In this document: piece after piece, positions 27,776 through 36,079 of the stretch
Layout: each line of letters starts with the position of its first letter
Position numbering within the stretch: the first letter of the stretch is position 1
Origin: Cyanobacteria bacterium UBA3301
GTDB lineage: Bacteria > Cyanobacteriota > Vampirovibrionia > Gastranaerophilales > Gastranaerophilaceae
Reading direction: 5' to 3'
NCBI GenBank assembly: GCA_002361485.1
Contig: DESZ01000009.1
Coordinates: forward strand, 17,532 to 81,531
DNA length: 64,000 nt
Program-made: the position numbers and the translations under genes
The notes under the pieces: generated by a model
What the model was told of the DNA's origin: nothing
Databases searched by the model: none
Seen by the model: the letters and a program-made list of their open reading frames with translations, nothing else

Positions 27776-28624
27776 TTATTGGAAATTGTTGGTGATGGAA
27801 TAAATATATTCCAGAACTTCTGCAAAGTAACCCAAATTTGAATTGCCGTTTAATACCAAATCAGCTTCTTTTCTGAAAGGTTTTACGTATTTTTCACCGG
27901 CATCTGCAATGTAGTTCCAATGTTTTATGGCATTTTCTTTGTCTTGATTGCGTTCTTCAACGGCTCTTGAAATAAATCTGCTCTTTCGTAATTCATTTTC
28001 TGTTTCAACGTATATTTTTATATCAAACACGTCTTTTACGTCTTCGTACATTGTAGCAATCCCTTCAACCACTATAATTTTTTGCGAAGATACATCAAGC
28101 GCTTTCGGAACTGATACCCCCGTTCCGTTTGGTAAATACATAGGAGCTTTAATGTCTTGCCCTGAAGCTAAAATTTCCAAATCGGATTTTAATGTTTGTA
28201 ATTGAAAATTAGACGGCGCATCCAAGTCGTATCCGCTGTCCCTAACATTATCAAATGAACCGTATTTATTGATAAGATGCGAAATGTCATTGAAATAATT
28301 ATCAGTACTCAATACGGTTACAGGCATGGATAATCTTTCTATTACATTTTTAATTTCTTTGCAAATTGTGGATTTACCCGATGCAGATTCTCCTGTAACT
28401 CCTATTAGCATACGCTTTGAAGGATTAGAAATAATTCTGCGGGTAAATCTTGAAATAAAATTCGGGTTGATACCGTTTATTATCGGGGTTTCTTGCTTTT
28501 TGTCGTATAAAAATATTTGCTTAAATTTTGTTTGAAGATAAAATGCAAGTAATTCACGTCCTGACTTTGAAGTTAAATCGGGTTTATATATTTTATCGGT
28601 TTCTTTTTCTTCTAAAGATAGCAT
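27776..28624 (-). CDS. Uridine kinase/phosphoribulokinase-family P-loop kinase (first copy)
   Basis: The protein has about 282 residues with the P-loop GVTGESASGKST near residue 95, the STDNYF segment with the substrate-binding Asp, and the downstream IYVETENELRKSRFISRA region typical of the uridine-kinase family. The 80-residue N-terminal extension is not part of the kinase core. I place the start at 28624 because GGAAAAAG precedes it; a GTG at 28690 would add a membrane-like segment. A paralogue lies at 34976. Classical Udk is about 210 residues, so the substrate may not be uridine. It diverges from spmA. Confidence 0.8.
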   Translation of the reverse strand: MLSLEEKETDKIYKPDLTSKSGRELLAFYLQTKFKQIFLYDKKQETPIINGINPNFISRFTRRIISNPSKRMLIGVTGESASGKSTICKEIKNVIERLSMPVTVLSTDNYFNDISHLINKYGSFDNVRDSGYDLDAPSNFQLQTLKSDLEILASGQDIKAPMYLPNGTGVSVPKALDVSSQKIIVVEGIATMYEDVKDVFDIKIYVETENELRKSRFISRAVEERNQDKENAIKHWNYIADAGEKYVKPFRKEADLVLNGNSNLGYFAEVLEYIYSITNNFQ

Positions 28625-28746
28625 ATTCTTTTTCCAAATGATATAGGATATGCATGTAATAATAACCGAGAAAAAAAATTTTTGCCACAATTTTGAAAAA
28701 ATATTAATAATTCGTATTTTTTGTAATTTAATGATTTAATGATTAT

Positions 28747-29358
28747 ATGAATTACATCTTTTTTATATTAATAGTTGGTTCAATAATAATAGGAGCAATA
28801 AACGGCAAATTACAGGATGTTGTAAATGCGGTTATGTCGGGTGCGGAATTATCAGTCAAAGTAGCCTTTTCTCTTATAGGAATAATGGCGTTTTGGCTTG
28901 GGATGATGAAGATTGCTCAAAAAGCAGGAATTATTGATTGGATATCAAAAGTGTTAAAACCAATTGCAAAGTTTTTATTTAATGAAATTCCGTCTGATTC
29001 TCCTGCAACAGGTGATATAGCAATGAATTTCAGCGCAAATGCTTTTGGACTGTCAAATGCAGCGACTCCGTTCGGTATAAAAGCAATGGAAGAACTTCAA
29101 AAGGTAAATAAAGATAAAACTTCGGCATCAAACGCTATGTGTATGCTTTTAGGAATGAATACGGCAGGGTTTCAACTTATTCCGACAACGGTTCTTGCGG
29201 TTTTAGTCGGAGTCGGTTATGAAAATCCGACAGAAATAATTGCGCCTACATTACTTGTTACTTTAATTGCGTTTATTAGTGCAATAATATTATCAAAAAT
29301 ATTCCAAAAACTTTGGAAACCTCAAACTGAGGAAATAAAAGGAGGTGAAAATGAGTAA
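28747..29358 (+). CDS. spmA: Nucleoside-recognition (gate) membrane protein SpmA
   Basis: This 203-residue integral membrane protein has five hydrophobic segments and the conserved gate-domain signatures SPATGDIAMNFSANAFGLSN (about residues 80-100) and LGMNTAGFQLIPTT (about 137-150). In Bacillus, SpmA and SpmB are needed for spore-core dehydration, but the pair is common in bacteria that do not make spores, where its role is unknown. It overlaps spmB by 8 bp. Confidence 0.92.
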   Translation: MNYIFFILIVGSIIIGAINGKLQDVVNAVMSGAELSVKVAFSLIGIMAFWLGMMKIAQKAGIIDWISKVLKPIAKFLFNEIPSDSPATGDIAMNFSANAFGLSNAATPFGIKAMEELQKVNKDKTSASNAMCMLLGMNTAGFQLIPTTVLAVLVGVGYENPTEIIAPTLLVTLIAFISAIILSKIFQKLWKPQTEEIKGGENE

Positions 29359-29884
29359 CTTCCTTAACTTGATTTCATTATGGGCTTTACCTGTTCTTTT
29401 GATACTAATTTTAACAATCGGTTTAATAAAAAAAGTTCCTGTATATGAAGAATTTACGGATGGGGCAAAAGAAGGTTTTAAAGTTGCAATAAATATAATT
29501 CCATATTTGGTGGCTATTATTGTCGGCATATCCATGTTAAGAGCAAGCGGTGCAATTGATATGTGCGCAAAGGCTTTTGCTCCGGTGTTAAATTTATTTC
29601 ACGTTCCAGCTCAGACTCTGCCATTAATGATTGTTCGCTCGTTGTCGGGTTCGGCTGCGTTAGGGGTATTTTCGGATATTGCAAATTCGCTTGACCCGAA
29701 TTCTTATGCGGTTAAGCTTGCCGCAATAATGGTAGGAAGCAGTGAAACGACTTTTTATGTATTGGCTGTATATTTCGGCTCCGTTAAAATTTCAAAAATG
29801 AGATATGCTTTGCTTGTAGGAATTTTAGCAGACATAATAGGGATTATTGCAGCAGTTTGGGTTGCTCATTTAATGTTTGGTTAG
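29351..29884 (+). CDS. spmB: Nucleoside-recognition (gate) membrane protein SpmB
   Basis: This is the partner of SpmA, about 177 residues with four to five membrane helices and the signatures IVRSLSGSAALGV (about 95-107) and VGSSETTFYVLAVYFGS (about 138-154). The ATG at 29351 is fixed by GGAGGTGA five bases before it, inside the end of spmA; a GTG two codons earlier is part of that ribosome site. Its 3' end overlaps the convergent zinc-ribbon gene by 41 bp. Confidence 0.92.
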   Translation: MSNFLNLISLWALPVLLILILTIGLIKKVPVYEEFTDGAKEGFKVAINIIPYLVAIIVGISMLRASGAIDMCAKAFAPVLNLFHVPAQTLPLMIVRSLSGSAALGVFSDIANSLDPNSYAVKLAAIMVGSSETTFYVLAVYFGSVKISKMRYALLVGILADIIGIIAAVWVAHLMFG

Positions 29885-30215
29885 TTTCTGTCCAGCTTTG
29901 TGAGTATTCATTGAAATCATTGCGAATAATTTCTCGTTTTAAAACTGCATAATTGATATTTATGCAATCGATTTTTTCCAACCTTTCGACGGTGTAACCT
30001 TTGCTTCCGCAATTATGACAAAATGACTCAACGGGTACAATTTCGCCATTAATAACAGTTGCAACTTCTTTTAGTCCGCAAGATGCGCATCTTACTAAAT
30101 ACCATTGATTTTCTATCAGTTCTCCGCAATCGGGGCAGTAGTAATAATCCTGTTCAATCGGGACTTTATCGTGGGTGCATTTTTTTGTGAAATTAAATAT
30201 TTGACTCCATATCAT
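29844..30215 (-). CDS. Hypothetical zinc-ribbon protein
   Basis: The protein has 123 residues with three Cys pairs: CPDCGE (near 28), CASCGL (near 43) and CHNCGS (near 67). This is the pattern of one or two zinc ribbons, with a first lone Cys at 13. The rest is polar, and the C-terminal 30 residues are Asn/Gln/Glu-rich. The Cys pattern supports real coding in spite of the 41-bp antisense overlap with the end of spmB. No family name can be given; small ribbon proteins of this kind often bind nucleic acid or other proteins. The ribosome site is weak. Confidence 0.7.
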   Translation of the reverse strand: MIWSQIFNFTKKCTHDKVPIEQDYYYCPDCGELIENQWYLVRCASCGLKEVATVINGEIVPVESFCHNCGSKGYTVERLEKIDCININYAVLKREIIRNDFNEYSQSWTETNQTLNEQPKLLQ

Positions 30216-30271
30216 ACTTTTTTTAATAATGATGTTTTTTTATAAGTCAATATTTATGATATATTTTGAGT

Positions 30272-30922
30272 ATGAAAGATTTTTTATCAGGTTTGTTGGA
30301 TTGGATATACAAAAAACGCTGTTACTTTTGTAAAAGTTCAAAAGAATCTGTTCGTATGTGTTCAAAATGTTATGATGAACTGGATTTTTTACCTGTACAA
30401 TTAAACAGAGCATATAACGGAGTAAAAATTTATTGCGCGGGCGTGTACTCAAAAAACCTGCAAAAAATGATACGCGGTTTAAAATATCACAATCAACGTG
30501 ATTTAGCGTACTATCAGGCAAAATTTATGTTTCAATATTGGCAAAATTTAGGAATTGAAGGTGATTTTCAAATTGTGCCTGTTCCGATTTTCCCTAAGCG
30601 TAAAAAACAAAGAAAATACAACCATATGGAGCTTGTTGCTTTGGAGTTTTCCCGCATATCGGGGTATAGTGTGAATTTTGAACTTATAAAGCGAATAAAA
30701 GATACAAAACCGCAATATAAATTGAATAAAGTTCAACGAATGATGAATCTTGAGAATGCGTTTGAGGTTGATAAATCAAAATATATTAATGATAAAAAGA
30801 TACTTATAATTGATGATATATGTACAACAGGTTCGACATTTGAAGAAATGATAAAAGCTTTGAATAAAGAAAATATATTTGATATTATATGTTTTGCTAC
30901 TACAACACCTTTTGAAAATTAA
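30272..30922 (+). CDS. comFC: ComF family phosphoribosyltransferase-like protein
   Basis: The protein has 216 residues with an N-terminal zinc finger of four cysteines (CYFCKSS and MCSKCYDEL, residues about 14-35) and a C-terminal phosphoribosyltransferase domain with the PRPP-loop motif LIIDDICTTGST (about 170-182). In naturally transformable bacteria ComFC acts in DNA uptake; elsewhere the family is widespread and its role less clear. The start at 30272 (ATG) is chosen over a TTG two codons earlier. Other competence genes are absent here. Confidence 0.9.
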   Translation: MKDFLSGLLDWIYKKRCYFCKSSKESVRMCSKCYDELDFLPVQLNRAYNGVKIYCAGVYSKNLQKMIRGLKYHNQRDLAYYQAKFMFQYWQNLGIEGDFQIVPVPIFPKRKKQRKYNHMELVALEFSRISGYSVNFELIKRIKDTKPQYKLNKVQRMMNLENAFEVDKSKYINDKKILIIDDICTTGSTFEEMIKALNKENIFDIICFATTTPFEN

Positions 30923-30983
30923 TTATTAAAAAATATCTGATTTATGGTATATTAAAATAAAAGTTAAAAAATAAGAGGCGACT

Positions 30984-31718
30984 TTGATAAAATTTCTCGG
31001 TTTTTGTGTAGAAAATTTAATAGAATGTATAAAATATATTTTTAGCGGGAATTTGCGTATAAAAAGAATAATATCGCAAGCAGCATCAATAAGTTATGAC
31101 TCTCTGTCGATTTCGCTTGTAATAGCGTTTATTGCGGCTGCTGTTATTGCAATACAAGTGTCAAAAGAATTCCTTATGACAGGTGCTGAAGCATACATAG
31201 GCGGAACAATTGCAGTTATCATGGTAAGGGAAATTGCTCCGGGGTTTGTGGCTTTGGCGATAGGTGCAAGGGCGGGAACAGCAATTTCTGCCGAAATTGC
31301 TAATATGCAGGTTACTTCACAGGTGGATGCGATTAAAACGTTAAAAATTAATCCTATCGGTTATTATTTTACGCCAAGAATAATAGCTTCAGCCATTACT
31401 GTTCCGATGGTTGTTTTGATAGCGGAGTATATAGGAATTTTGGGCGGTATGGTTGTATCAAATGCAACGATATCGCTGCATCCTGCAATTTATCAAAATT
31501 CCGTATGGGCATGGATAAGTGCAAAGGATATTTATATAAGCCTTTTAAAAGGTTCTATATTTGGAGCTTTGATAGCTCTTGTATGTGCTTCAAAAGGTTA
31601 TGAAACCATGGGTGGTGCAAAAGAAGTCGGCATATCAACTACTCAGGCTGCTATCTTGTCTACAATATATATGCTCGTAGCGGATTTTTTAATCAATTTA
31701 TTATTCTATATTGCTTAA
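30984..31718 (+). CDS. MlaE family lipid ABC permease (orphan copy)
   Basis: This inner-membrane permease of the Mla/MCE lipid-transport ABC family has 244 residues and five hydrophobic segments. The family signature is seen in AEIANMQVTSQVDAIKTL (about residues 105-122). It starts with TTG, preceded by AGAGGCG; the next ATG lies well inside the conserved part. No ATPase (MlaF) or MCE protein gene adjoins it, unlike the second copy at 48984. It may use the MlaF encoded at 48239 or another one outside the window. Confidence 0.9.
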   Translation: MIKFLGFCVENLIECIKYIFSGNLRIKRIISQAASISYDSLSISLVIAFIAAAVIAIQVSKEFLMTGAEAYIGGTIAVIMVREIAPGFVALAIGARAGTAISAEIANMQVTSQVDAIKTLKINPIGYYFTPRIIASAITVPMVVLIAEYIGILGGMVVSNATISLHPAIYQNSVWAWISAKDIYISLLKGSIFGALIALVCASKGYETMGGAKEVGISTTQAAILSTIYMLVADFLINLLFYIA

Positions 31719-31764
31719 ACTTTACAAAATTTTACCCTAAATGAAGCAGTTTGCTATTTTGTTA

Positions 31765-31797
31765 TATAATATAGAATGTAATTTAGTAAGAGGTTTA
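31765..31797 (+). promoter_or_regulatory. Promoter -10 box and ribosome site of ssb
   Basis: TATAAT at 31765-31770 has no good -35 match at the right distance. AAGAGG at 31788-31793 lies 8 bases before the ssb ATG. It marks a likely start of the ssb-DUF1537-pdxA unit. Confidence 0.5.
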
Positions 31798-31801
31798 ATA
31801 T

Positions 31802-32152
31802 ATGAATACAGTTACAGTAGTAGGCAGAGTAGGAAGAGACGCATCCGAAAATTTTACATCGTTTGAATCCGGTAAAACAAAAGCATCATTTTCTGTTGCG
31901 GTAAACAGATGGGATGCAAAAACAAAAGCGGAAGTTACCGATTGGTTTAATATTGATGTTTGGGATAAACAGGCTGAATTCGCGGCTGAATATATCAAAA
32001 AAGGCAGACTTGTTGCGATAGATGGCAAAATCGCCAATCGCCGCTGGACAGATAAAACTACGGGTAATGAGCGCGAGACGTTTTATATAATAGCTAATAA
32101 TATAAGATTATTAGGTTCAAAAAGGGATGCAGAAACAGAAGTTGCATTATGA
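31802..32152 (+). CDS. ssb: Single-stranded DNA-binding protein
   Basis: This is an OB-fold protein for single-stranded DNA, 116 residues. The family opening MNTVTVVGRVGRDA, the FSVAVNR strand, WFNIDVWDKQAE and the KGRLVAIDGKI segment are all present. It is short: the OB fold is complete by about residue 105, and the usual flexible linker and acidic tip (DDDIPF type), which recruits repair and replication proteins, are missing. It could be an accessory SSB, with a longer copy elsewhere. Its stop overlaps the DUF1537 start by 4 bp, an odd pairing with a sugar-acid kinase. Confidence 0.94.
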   Translation: MNTVTVVGRVGRDASENFTSFESGKTKASFSVAVNRWDAKTKAEVTDWFNIDVWDKQAEFAAEYIKKGRLVAIDGKIANRRWTDKTTGNERETFYIIANNIRLLGSKRDAETEVAL

Positions 32153-33480
32153 TAAGCGGTTCTAATATAGTTTGTATTGTTGCTGATGATTTAACAGGCG
32201 CAAATGATACTGCGCTTCAGTTTAGATTGAACGGCGCAGATACAAACATTTTATTGAGTGAAAATATTGAAAAAACGCAAGGTGAAATTTCTCAAGCTTG
32301 GGCTATTTCAACCGAATCTCGCAATGTGCCTATGGATGAAGCTTACGAAAAAGTTAAGCGGACAGTTGAATTTTTAAATAATACACTATGTCCTGATTAT
32401 TATTATAAAAAAATTGATTCAACGCTGCGCGGAAATATTGCGGTAGAAATTCTTGCTATGCTGGAAGTTTTGGGTTGGGATTGTGCAGTAATAATGCCTG
32501 CGTTCCCTCAAGAAGGAAGAATAACTGTTGGTGGATACCATTTATTAAATTGTGTTCCTATTGAAATGACAGAAATGGCATGTGATCCTCATTCTCCAAT
32601 AACAGAATCTCATATACCAACGTTATTAAAACAGCAGCTTGGCGATAAATATGATAACTTAATCGGGCAAATAGAATTAAAGACTGTATTGGACGGTGCT
32701 CGCGAAATTTTAATAAAAACAAATGAGCTTATTGAAGCAGGAAAAAAAATAATAGTAGCAGATTCGATTTCGCAAACAGATGTTGCGCAGATTGTTCTTG
32801 CTATGAAAAAATCTGATTACAAAATCCTCCCTGTCGGTAATGCTGCAGCTGCAAAAATTTTGGCCAATGAATGGTTCCCGCAGGAAGAAAAATTTGAAGA
32901 ACAAAGTGAAGTTAGTCTGCCAAAGTTACCTAAATTTATCGTGTCAGGCAGTGCAACTCAGATAACGGCTAATCAAATTGAATTTTTGCAAAATACAGAC
33001 GAATATCAGGATAAATGTCATATTATAGAACTAGATATAAATACTATATTGAATGGTGTCGAAGATAGTCTGGTTGATAAGATAGAAGCATATTTGTCAG
33101 ACGGGATAAACGTTTTGGTGCATACTTCCAATTTGTTTAAAAATTTTGACGGATTTGCTGATGATGTTGCAAATGCGGATTTAACAAAAGCCACAATGGC
33201 CAATAAAATTACCGATTTTTTGGCGGATTTAACGGCAAAGGTATTGAACTGTACTAAAGCAATATTGGTTACTCTGGGCGGAGAAACTTCTTATAAATGC
33301 TGTCATTCTATCGGTGCGGATCAATTAAAGCTTATGGATGAAGTTTTGCCTGCGATTGCGATTAGTAAAAATATTCACCATAACCAGTTGATTGTGACAA
33401 AATCCGGAAATTTGGGTGATACTGATACATTAGTAAAAATTTTGAAATATTTTGAGCAACACGAAAAATATTATGAATAA
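32149..33480 (+). CDS. Four-carbon acid sugar kinase (DUF1537 family)
   Basis: The protein has 443 residues. The N-terminal domain opens with CIVADDLTGANDTALQF and has the KKIDSTLRGN motif (about residues 85-95). The C-terminal nucleotide-binding domain carries SGSATQITANQI and VTLGGETSYKC. Members phosphorylate D-threonate, L-threonate or D-erythronate (DtnK, LtnK, OtnK groups), and the product is oxidised by a PdxA2 dehydrogenase. A PdxA homologue follows directly with an 8-bp overlap, which is the expected partner. Which isomer is used cannot be told. Confidence 0.9.
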   Translation: MISGSNIVCIVADDLTGANDTALQFRLNGADTNILLSENIEKTQGEISQAWAISTESRNVPMDEAYEKVKRTVEFLNNTLCPDYYYKKIDSTLRGNIAVEILAMLEVLGWDCAVIMPAFPQEGRITVGGYHLLNCVPIEMTEMACDPHSPITESHIPTLLKQQLGDKYDNLIGQIELKTVLDGAREILIKTNELIEAGKKIIVADSISQTDVAQIVLAMKKSDYKILPVGNAAAAKILANEWFPQEEKFEEQSEVSLPKLPKFIVSGSATQITANQIEFLQNTDEYQDKCHIIELDINTILNGVEDSLVDKIEAYLSDGINVLVHTSNLFKNFDGFADDVANADLTKATMANKITDFLADLTAKVLNCTKAILVTLGGETSYKCCHSIGADQLKLMDEVLPAIAISKNIHHNQLIVTKSGNLGDTDTLVKILKYFEQHEKYYE

Positions 33481-34390
33481 AATAGCAATTACAACAGGTG
33501 ACCCGAATGGTATCGGCGCGGAGATTACAATAAAAGCATTGAATTATCTTGATTTACCTCAAGATAAGGTTGTTTTGGTCTCAAATCGCAGAGTATTGGA
33601 TTTTTACGGACAATTAAATAATAATTATGAAATTATTGAAATCCCATACAGGGATGAAGATATTACTCCGGGTGAAATAACCTCTAAAGCAGGCGAATTT
33701 TCTTTTCAATCTTTAAAGAAAGTTTGTGAAATAAAACCGACCGCAATTGTTACAGCCCCTGTTGCAAAAAATGCACTTCATCTTGCCGGTCATATTTATA
33801 ACGGTCAAACCGAAGTCTTGCAAAAATTTTTGGCTCATGATAATCAATCGGCAGAAATGCTTTTTGTTGCCGGCAGCTTCAGAGTTCTGCTTTTGACACG
33901 GCATTGCGCATTGAAAGATATTAAACTTTCAAAAGAAACTGTTATTGAAAAAGTTAAAAATTTGAAAAATACTTTTCAAAAATTATATGGAATTGTTGCG
34001 CCAAAATTTGCGCTTTGCGGTTATAATCCGCATGCAGGCGAAGATGGTATTTTAGGTAATGAGGAAAAGGATATTCTTATACCTGCGGTAGAAGAATTAA
34101 GGCTTATGGGAATTGATATTTCTTATCCGCAGCCTTCAGACACCCTTTTTGTGGATGCGGCAAAACATTATTTTAATAATGAAAAAGATGAGTATGATTG
34201 TTATATAGCAAATTATCATGATCAAGGTTTGATACCTATAAAAACAGTTGCCGGCATGAAAACCGTAAACACTACTATCGGACTAGATATAATAAGAACT
34301 TCTCCGGGGCATGGCACTGCATTTGATATCGCAGGGAGAAATATTGCAGACCCTTCAGGTATGGCAGAAGCGATAAAATCTGTATTGTAG
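33473..34390 (+). CDS. PdxA family 4-phospho-hydroxyacid dehydrogenase (PdxA or PdxA2)
   Basis: This NAD-dependent dehydrogenase has 305 residues. It has the opening ITTGDPNGIGAEI, the metal-binding histidines in RHCAL (around residue 138) and GYNPHAGEDG (near 190), and ANYHDQGLIP (about 250). PdxA makes pyridoxal phosphate from 4-phosphohydroxythreonine, while PdxA2 oxidises 4-phosphothreonate or phosphoerythronate. The tight coupling to a DUF1537 kinase favours PdxA2 and acid-sugar breakdown, although a genuine PdxA role is not excluded. The ATG at 33473 is used; a longer frame from 33452 only extends into the kinase gene. Confidence 0.9.
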   Translation: MNKIAITTGDPNGIGAEITIKALNYLDLPQDKVVLVSNRRVLDFYGQLNNNYEIIEIPYRDEDITPGEITSKAGEFSFQSLKKVCEIKPTAIVTAPVAKNALHLAGHIYNGQTEVLQKFLAHDNQSAEMLFVAGSFRVLLLTRHCALKDIKLSKETVIEKVKNLKNTFQKLYGIVAPKFALCGYNPHAGEDGILGNEEKDILIPAVEELRLMGIDISYPQPSDTLFVDAAKHYFNNEKDEYDCYIANYHDQGLIPIKTVAGMKTVNTTIGLDIIRTSPGHGTAFDIAGRNIADPSGMAEAIKSVL

Positions 34391-34572
34391 TATATTTTTG
34401 TATTGTGCTAAATATCAGTATTTTGTCGATTTGCACCCAGCCTGTTTTTTATATGTCCAACATACAGCTTATATGTCCAACATACAGCTTGTTAATAAGG
34501 TTCAAGACTCGCACTTGGCTCGCTTGCGCCGAACCGTAAACTTCGGTTCTCGCCCTAATCACCCTTAACAAA

Positions 34573-34596
34573 AAAAGTTGTCTTTTGACAACTTAA
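34573..34596 (-). terminator. Terminator, first copy of duplicated block
   Basis: The perfect inverted repeat AAGTTGTC / GACAACTT has a TTTT loop, with A and T runs outside. It sits beside the 15-base tRNA-Gly remnant rather than a whole tRNA. Confidence 0.8.
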
Positions 34597-34764
34597 AAAA
34601 AATAGCGGGTGACCGGGCTTGTCTTGCTGCGCTCGCCGTCGACGTGGCTTCGCTTGAACCTTATATGTCCTGCGGACAGCTTGTTAATAAGGTTCAAGGC
34701 TCGCACTTGGCTCGCTTGCGCCGAACCGTAAACTTCGGTTCTCGCCCTAATCACCCTTAACAAA

Positions 34765-34788
34765 AAAAGTTGTCTTTTGACAACTTAA
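34765..34788 (-). terminator. Terminator of tRNA-Gly
   Basis: The same perfect AAGTTGTC / GACAACTT stem, lying a few bases past the 3' end of the minus-strand tRNA-Gly. The T run on the minus strand makes it a good intrinsic terminator. Confidence 0.88.
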
Positions 34789-34793
34789 AAAAT

Positions 34794-34865
34794 AGCGGGT
34801 GACCGGGCTCGAACCGGCGATCTTCTGCTTGGGAAGCAGACATTCTACCACTGAACTACACCCGC
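34794..34865 (-). tRNA. tRNA-Gly (CCC)
   Basis: On the minus strand the acceptor GCGGGTG pairs perfectly with CACCCGC. The anticodon loop TTCCCAA sits on a CTGC(T)/(A)GCAG stem, giving anticodon CCC (Gly). The T arm is CCGG-TTCGAG-CCGG type. The discriminator is T and CCA is not encoded, unlike the tRNA-Glu in this window. Confidence 0.95.
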
Positions 34866-34975
34866 AAAGTTTTCTTTTGTATAAATAATATACCACAACA
34901 AAATTTACCGCGCAATTTAAAAAAATTGAACTGTATTATAATATTTAAGCTTTTGTACGGCTTAAAATAGCTTTA

Positions 34976-35839
34976 TCAAACAAGTGCATGATGCTCTTGT
35001 ATAATGGAAATAATCTTATTTAAAAATGCTTTATATCTGGCTCTGTCTGCTTCGCCGGACAATACAATATCTGCAATCTCTTTGCAAGGTCTTATATAAA
35101 CCTCTGCTCTGTCGGATGCGTTTTTATAAACTGTGTCTGCACCGTCTCCCAAGTCTCTTTCGGCTGCTCTTATATAAAATCTTTCTTTCTGAACACTATG
35201 CCTTACATCTACATATATTTTAAAATCAAAAGCTCCTCTGATTTTTTCGGTTAATGTAAATAACCCCTCAGATATTATTATTTTTGACGGAGTAGCCAAG
35301 GTGTAATTATCATATCTTTTTGCTGTTCCTGACATGTCGTATTTCGGTAAATATACGCTGTTCCCGTTTAATAATTCTTTGATATGCTTGCTCATCAATT
35401 CCAATTCCAATGCTTGAGGAACGTCTAAATCATAATGTTTTGCAAATTCCGCAAAACTTCCGGCTTCTTTTACCATTTCCGAACGGTCGTAATAATAATC
35501 ATCGGTGTTAACCCTTGTAATAATATTATCTAATTCAAATTCATCAGAAAAAGATTTTATCGTATCTATTATATCTAATGTAATTGTTGACTTCCCGCTA
35601 GCGGTTTCACCTGCTATACCAATAGATGCAGGGCGATTTATATTTCCTGATATGTACTGTGCAAGTCTTAATATTGCATCTTGTGTATAGCTGACAAGTA
35701 TGGAACCTTCTGATTTTAATTCTTCTTCAAATACCTTATTTAAACGGATTTGTATGTTTTCATTGCGATTAATTGGAGAAGAAACATACATTTTTTTGTT
35801 TAATGCTGTTTCTGCTTTTTTATTCCCAATTTTAAGCAT
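34976..35839 (-). CDS. Uridine kinase/phosphoribulokinase-family P-loop kinase (second copy)
   Basis: The protein has 287 residues with the P-loop GIAGETASGKST near residue 76, VNTDDYY with the substrate Asp, PKYDMSGTAKRYD and the KIIISEGLFTL strand, all matching the uridine-kinase family. Its N-terminal 65 residues are an extension outside the core. It is a divergent paralogue of the protein at 27776: same layout and length, same extension, different residues. AAGGGA lies 7 bases before the ATG. It stands alone, 111 bp past tRNA-Gly. The substrate is unknown; a nucleoside or another small hydroxyl compound is likely. Confidence 0.82.
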   Translation of the reverse strand: MLKIGNKKAETALNKKMYVSSPINRNENIQIRLNKVFEEELKSEGSILVSYTQDAILRLAQYISGNINRPASIGIAGETASGKSTITLDIIDTIKSFSDEFELDNIITRVNTDDYYYDRSEMVKEAGSFAEFAKHYDLDVPQALELELMSKHIKELLNGNSVYLPKYDMSGTAKRYDNYTLATPSKIIISEGLFTLTEKIRGAFDFKIYVDVRHSVQKERFYIRAAERDLGDGADTVYKNASDRAEVYIRPCKEIADIVLSGEADRARYKAFLNKIISIIQEHHALV

Positions 35840-36079
35840 CTTTTTCCCTTACTTTGCTATTCGCATGTTTTCATTTTTATCTACTATATCAAATAAAATA
35901 TTAAATAAAATATTTTTTGACAAAAAATTAATCTTTACTACATATAATTTTACATTTCGTAAAGAGAACAATAGATAAACGCTTTTATGTTTACTTTTGT
36001 AACTTAAACTTAATATAATTAGCAATTTTTTCTTAATTAAATACTTTATATAAATGTAATTAGTAGGGGTAAAACTATT

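Larger units (their letters stand above)
34391..34793. repeat. Duplicated tRNA-Gly terminator block with 20-bp tandem repeats
   Basis: Gene-free. A 20-bp unit (ATATGTCCAACATACAGCTT) is repeated in tandem at 34451-34490, with a variant at 34663-34682. A block of about 135 bp is present twice (34484-34619 and 34676-34809), differing by one base and by poly-A length. Each block contains a terminator and the last 15 bases of tRNA-Gly; in the second the tRNA continues to full length. After the first, the tRNA end is followed by TGTCTTGCTGCGCTCGC, nearly the sequence seen behind tRNA-Glu. CTTGAACCTTAT / ATAAGGTTCAAG (12-bp inverted repeat) lies around the second 20-bp unit. Confidence 0.85.

Noticed and set aside
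34578..34760. 60-residue open frame across the tRNA-linked repeat
   Set aside because: It lies wholly in the duplicated non-coding block, has no ribosome site and no family likeness.
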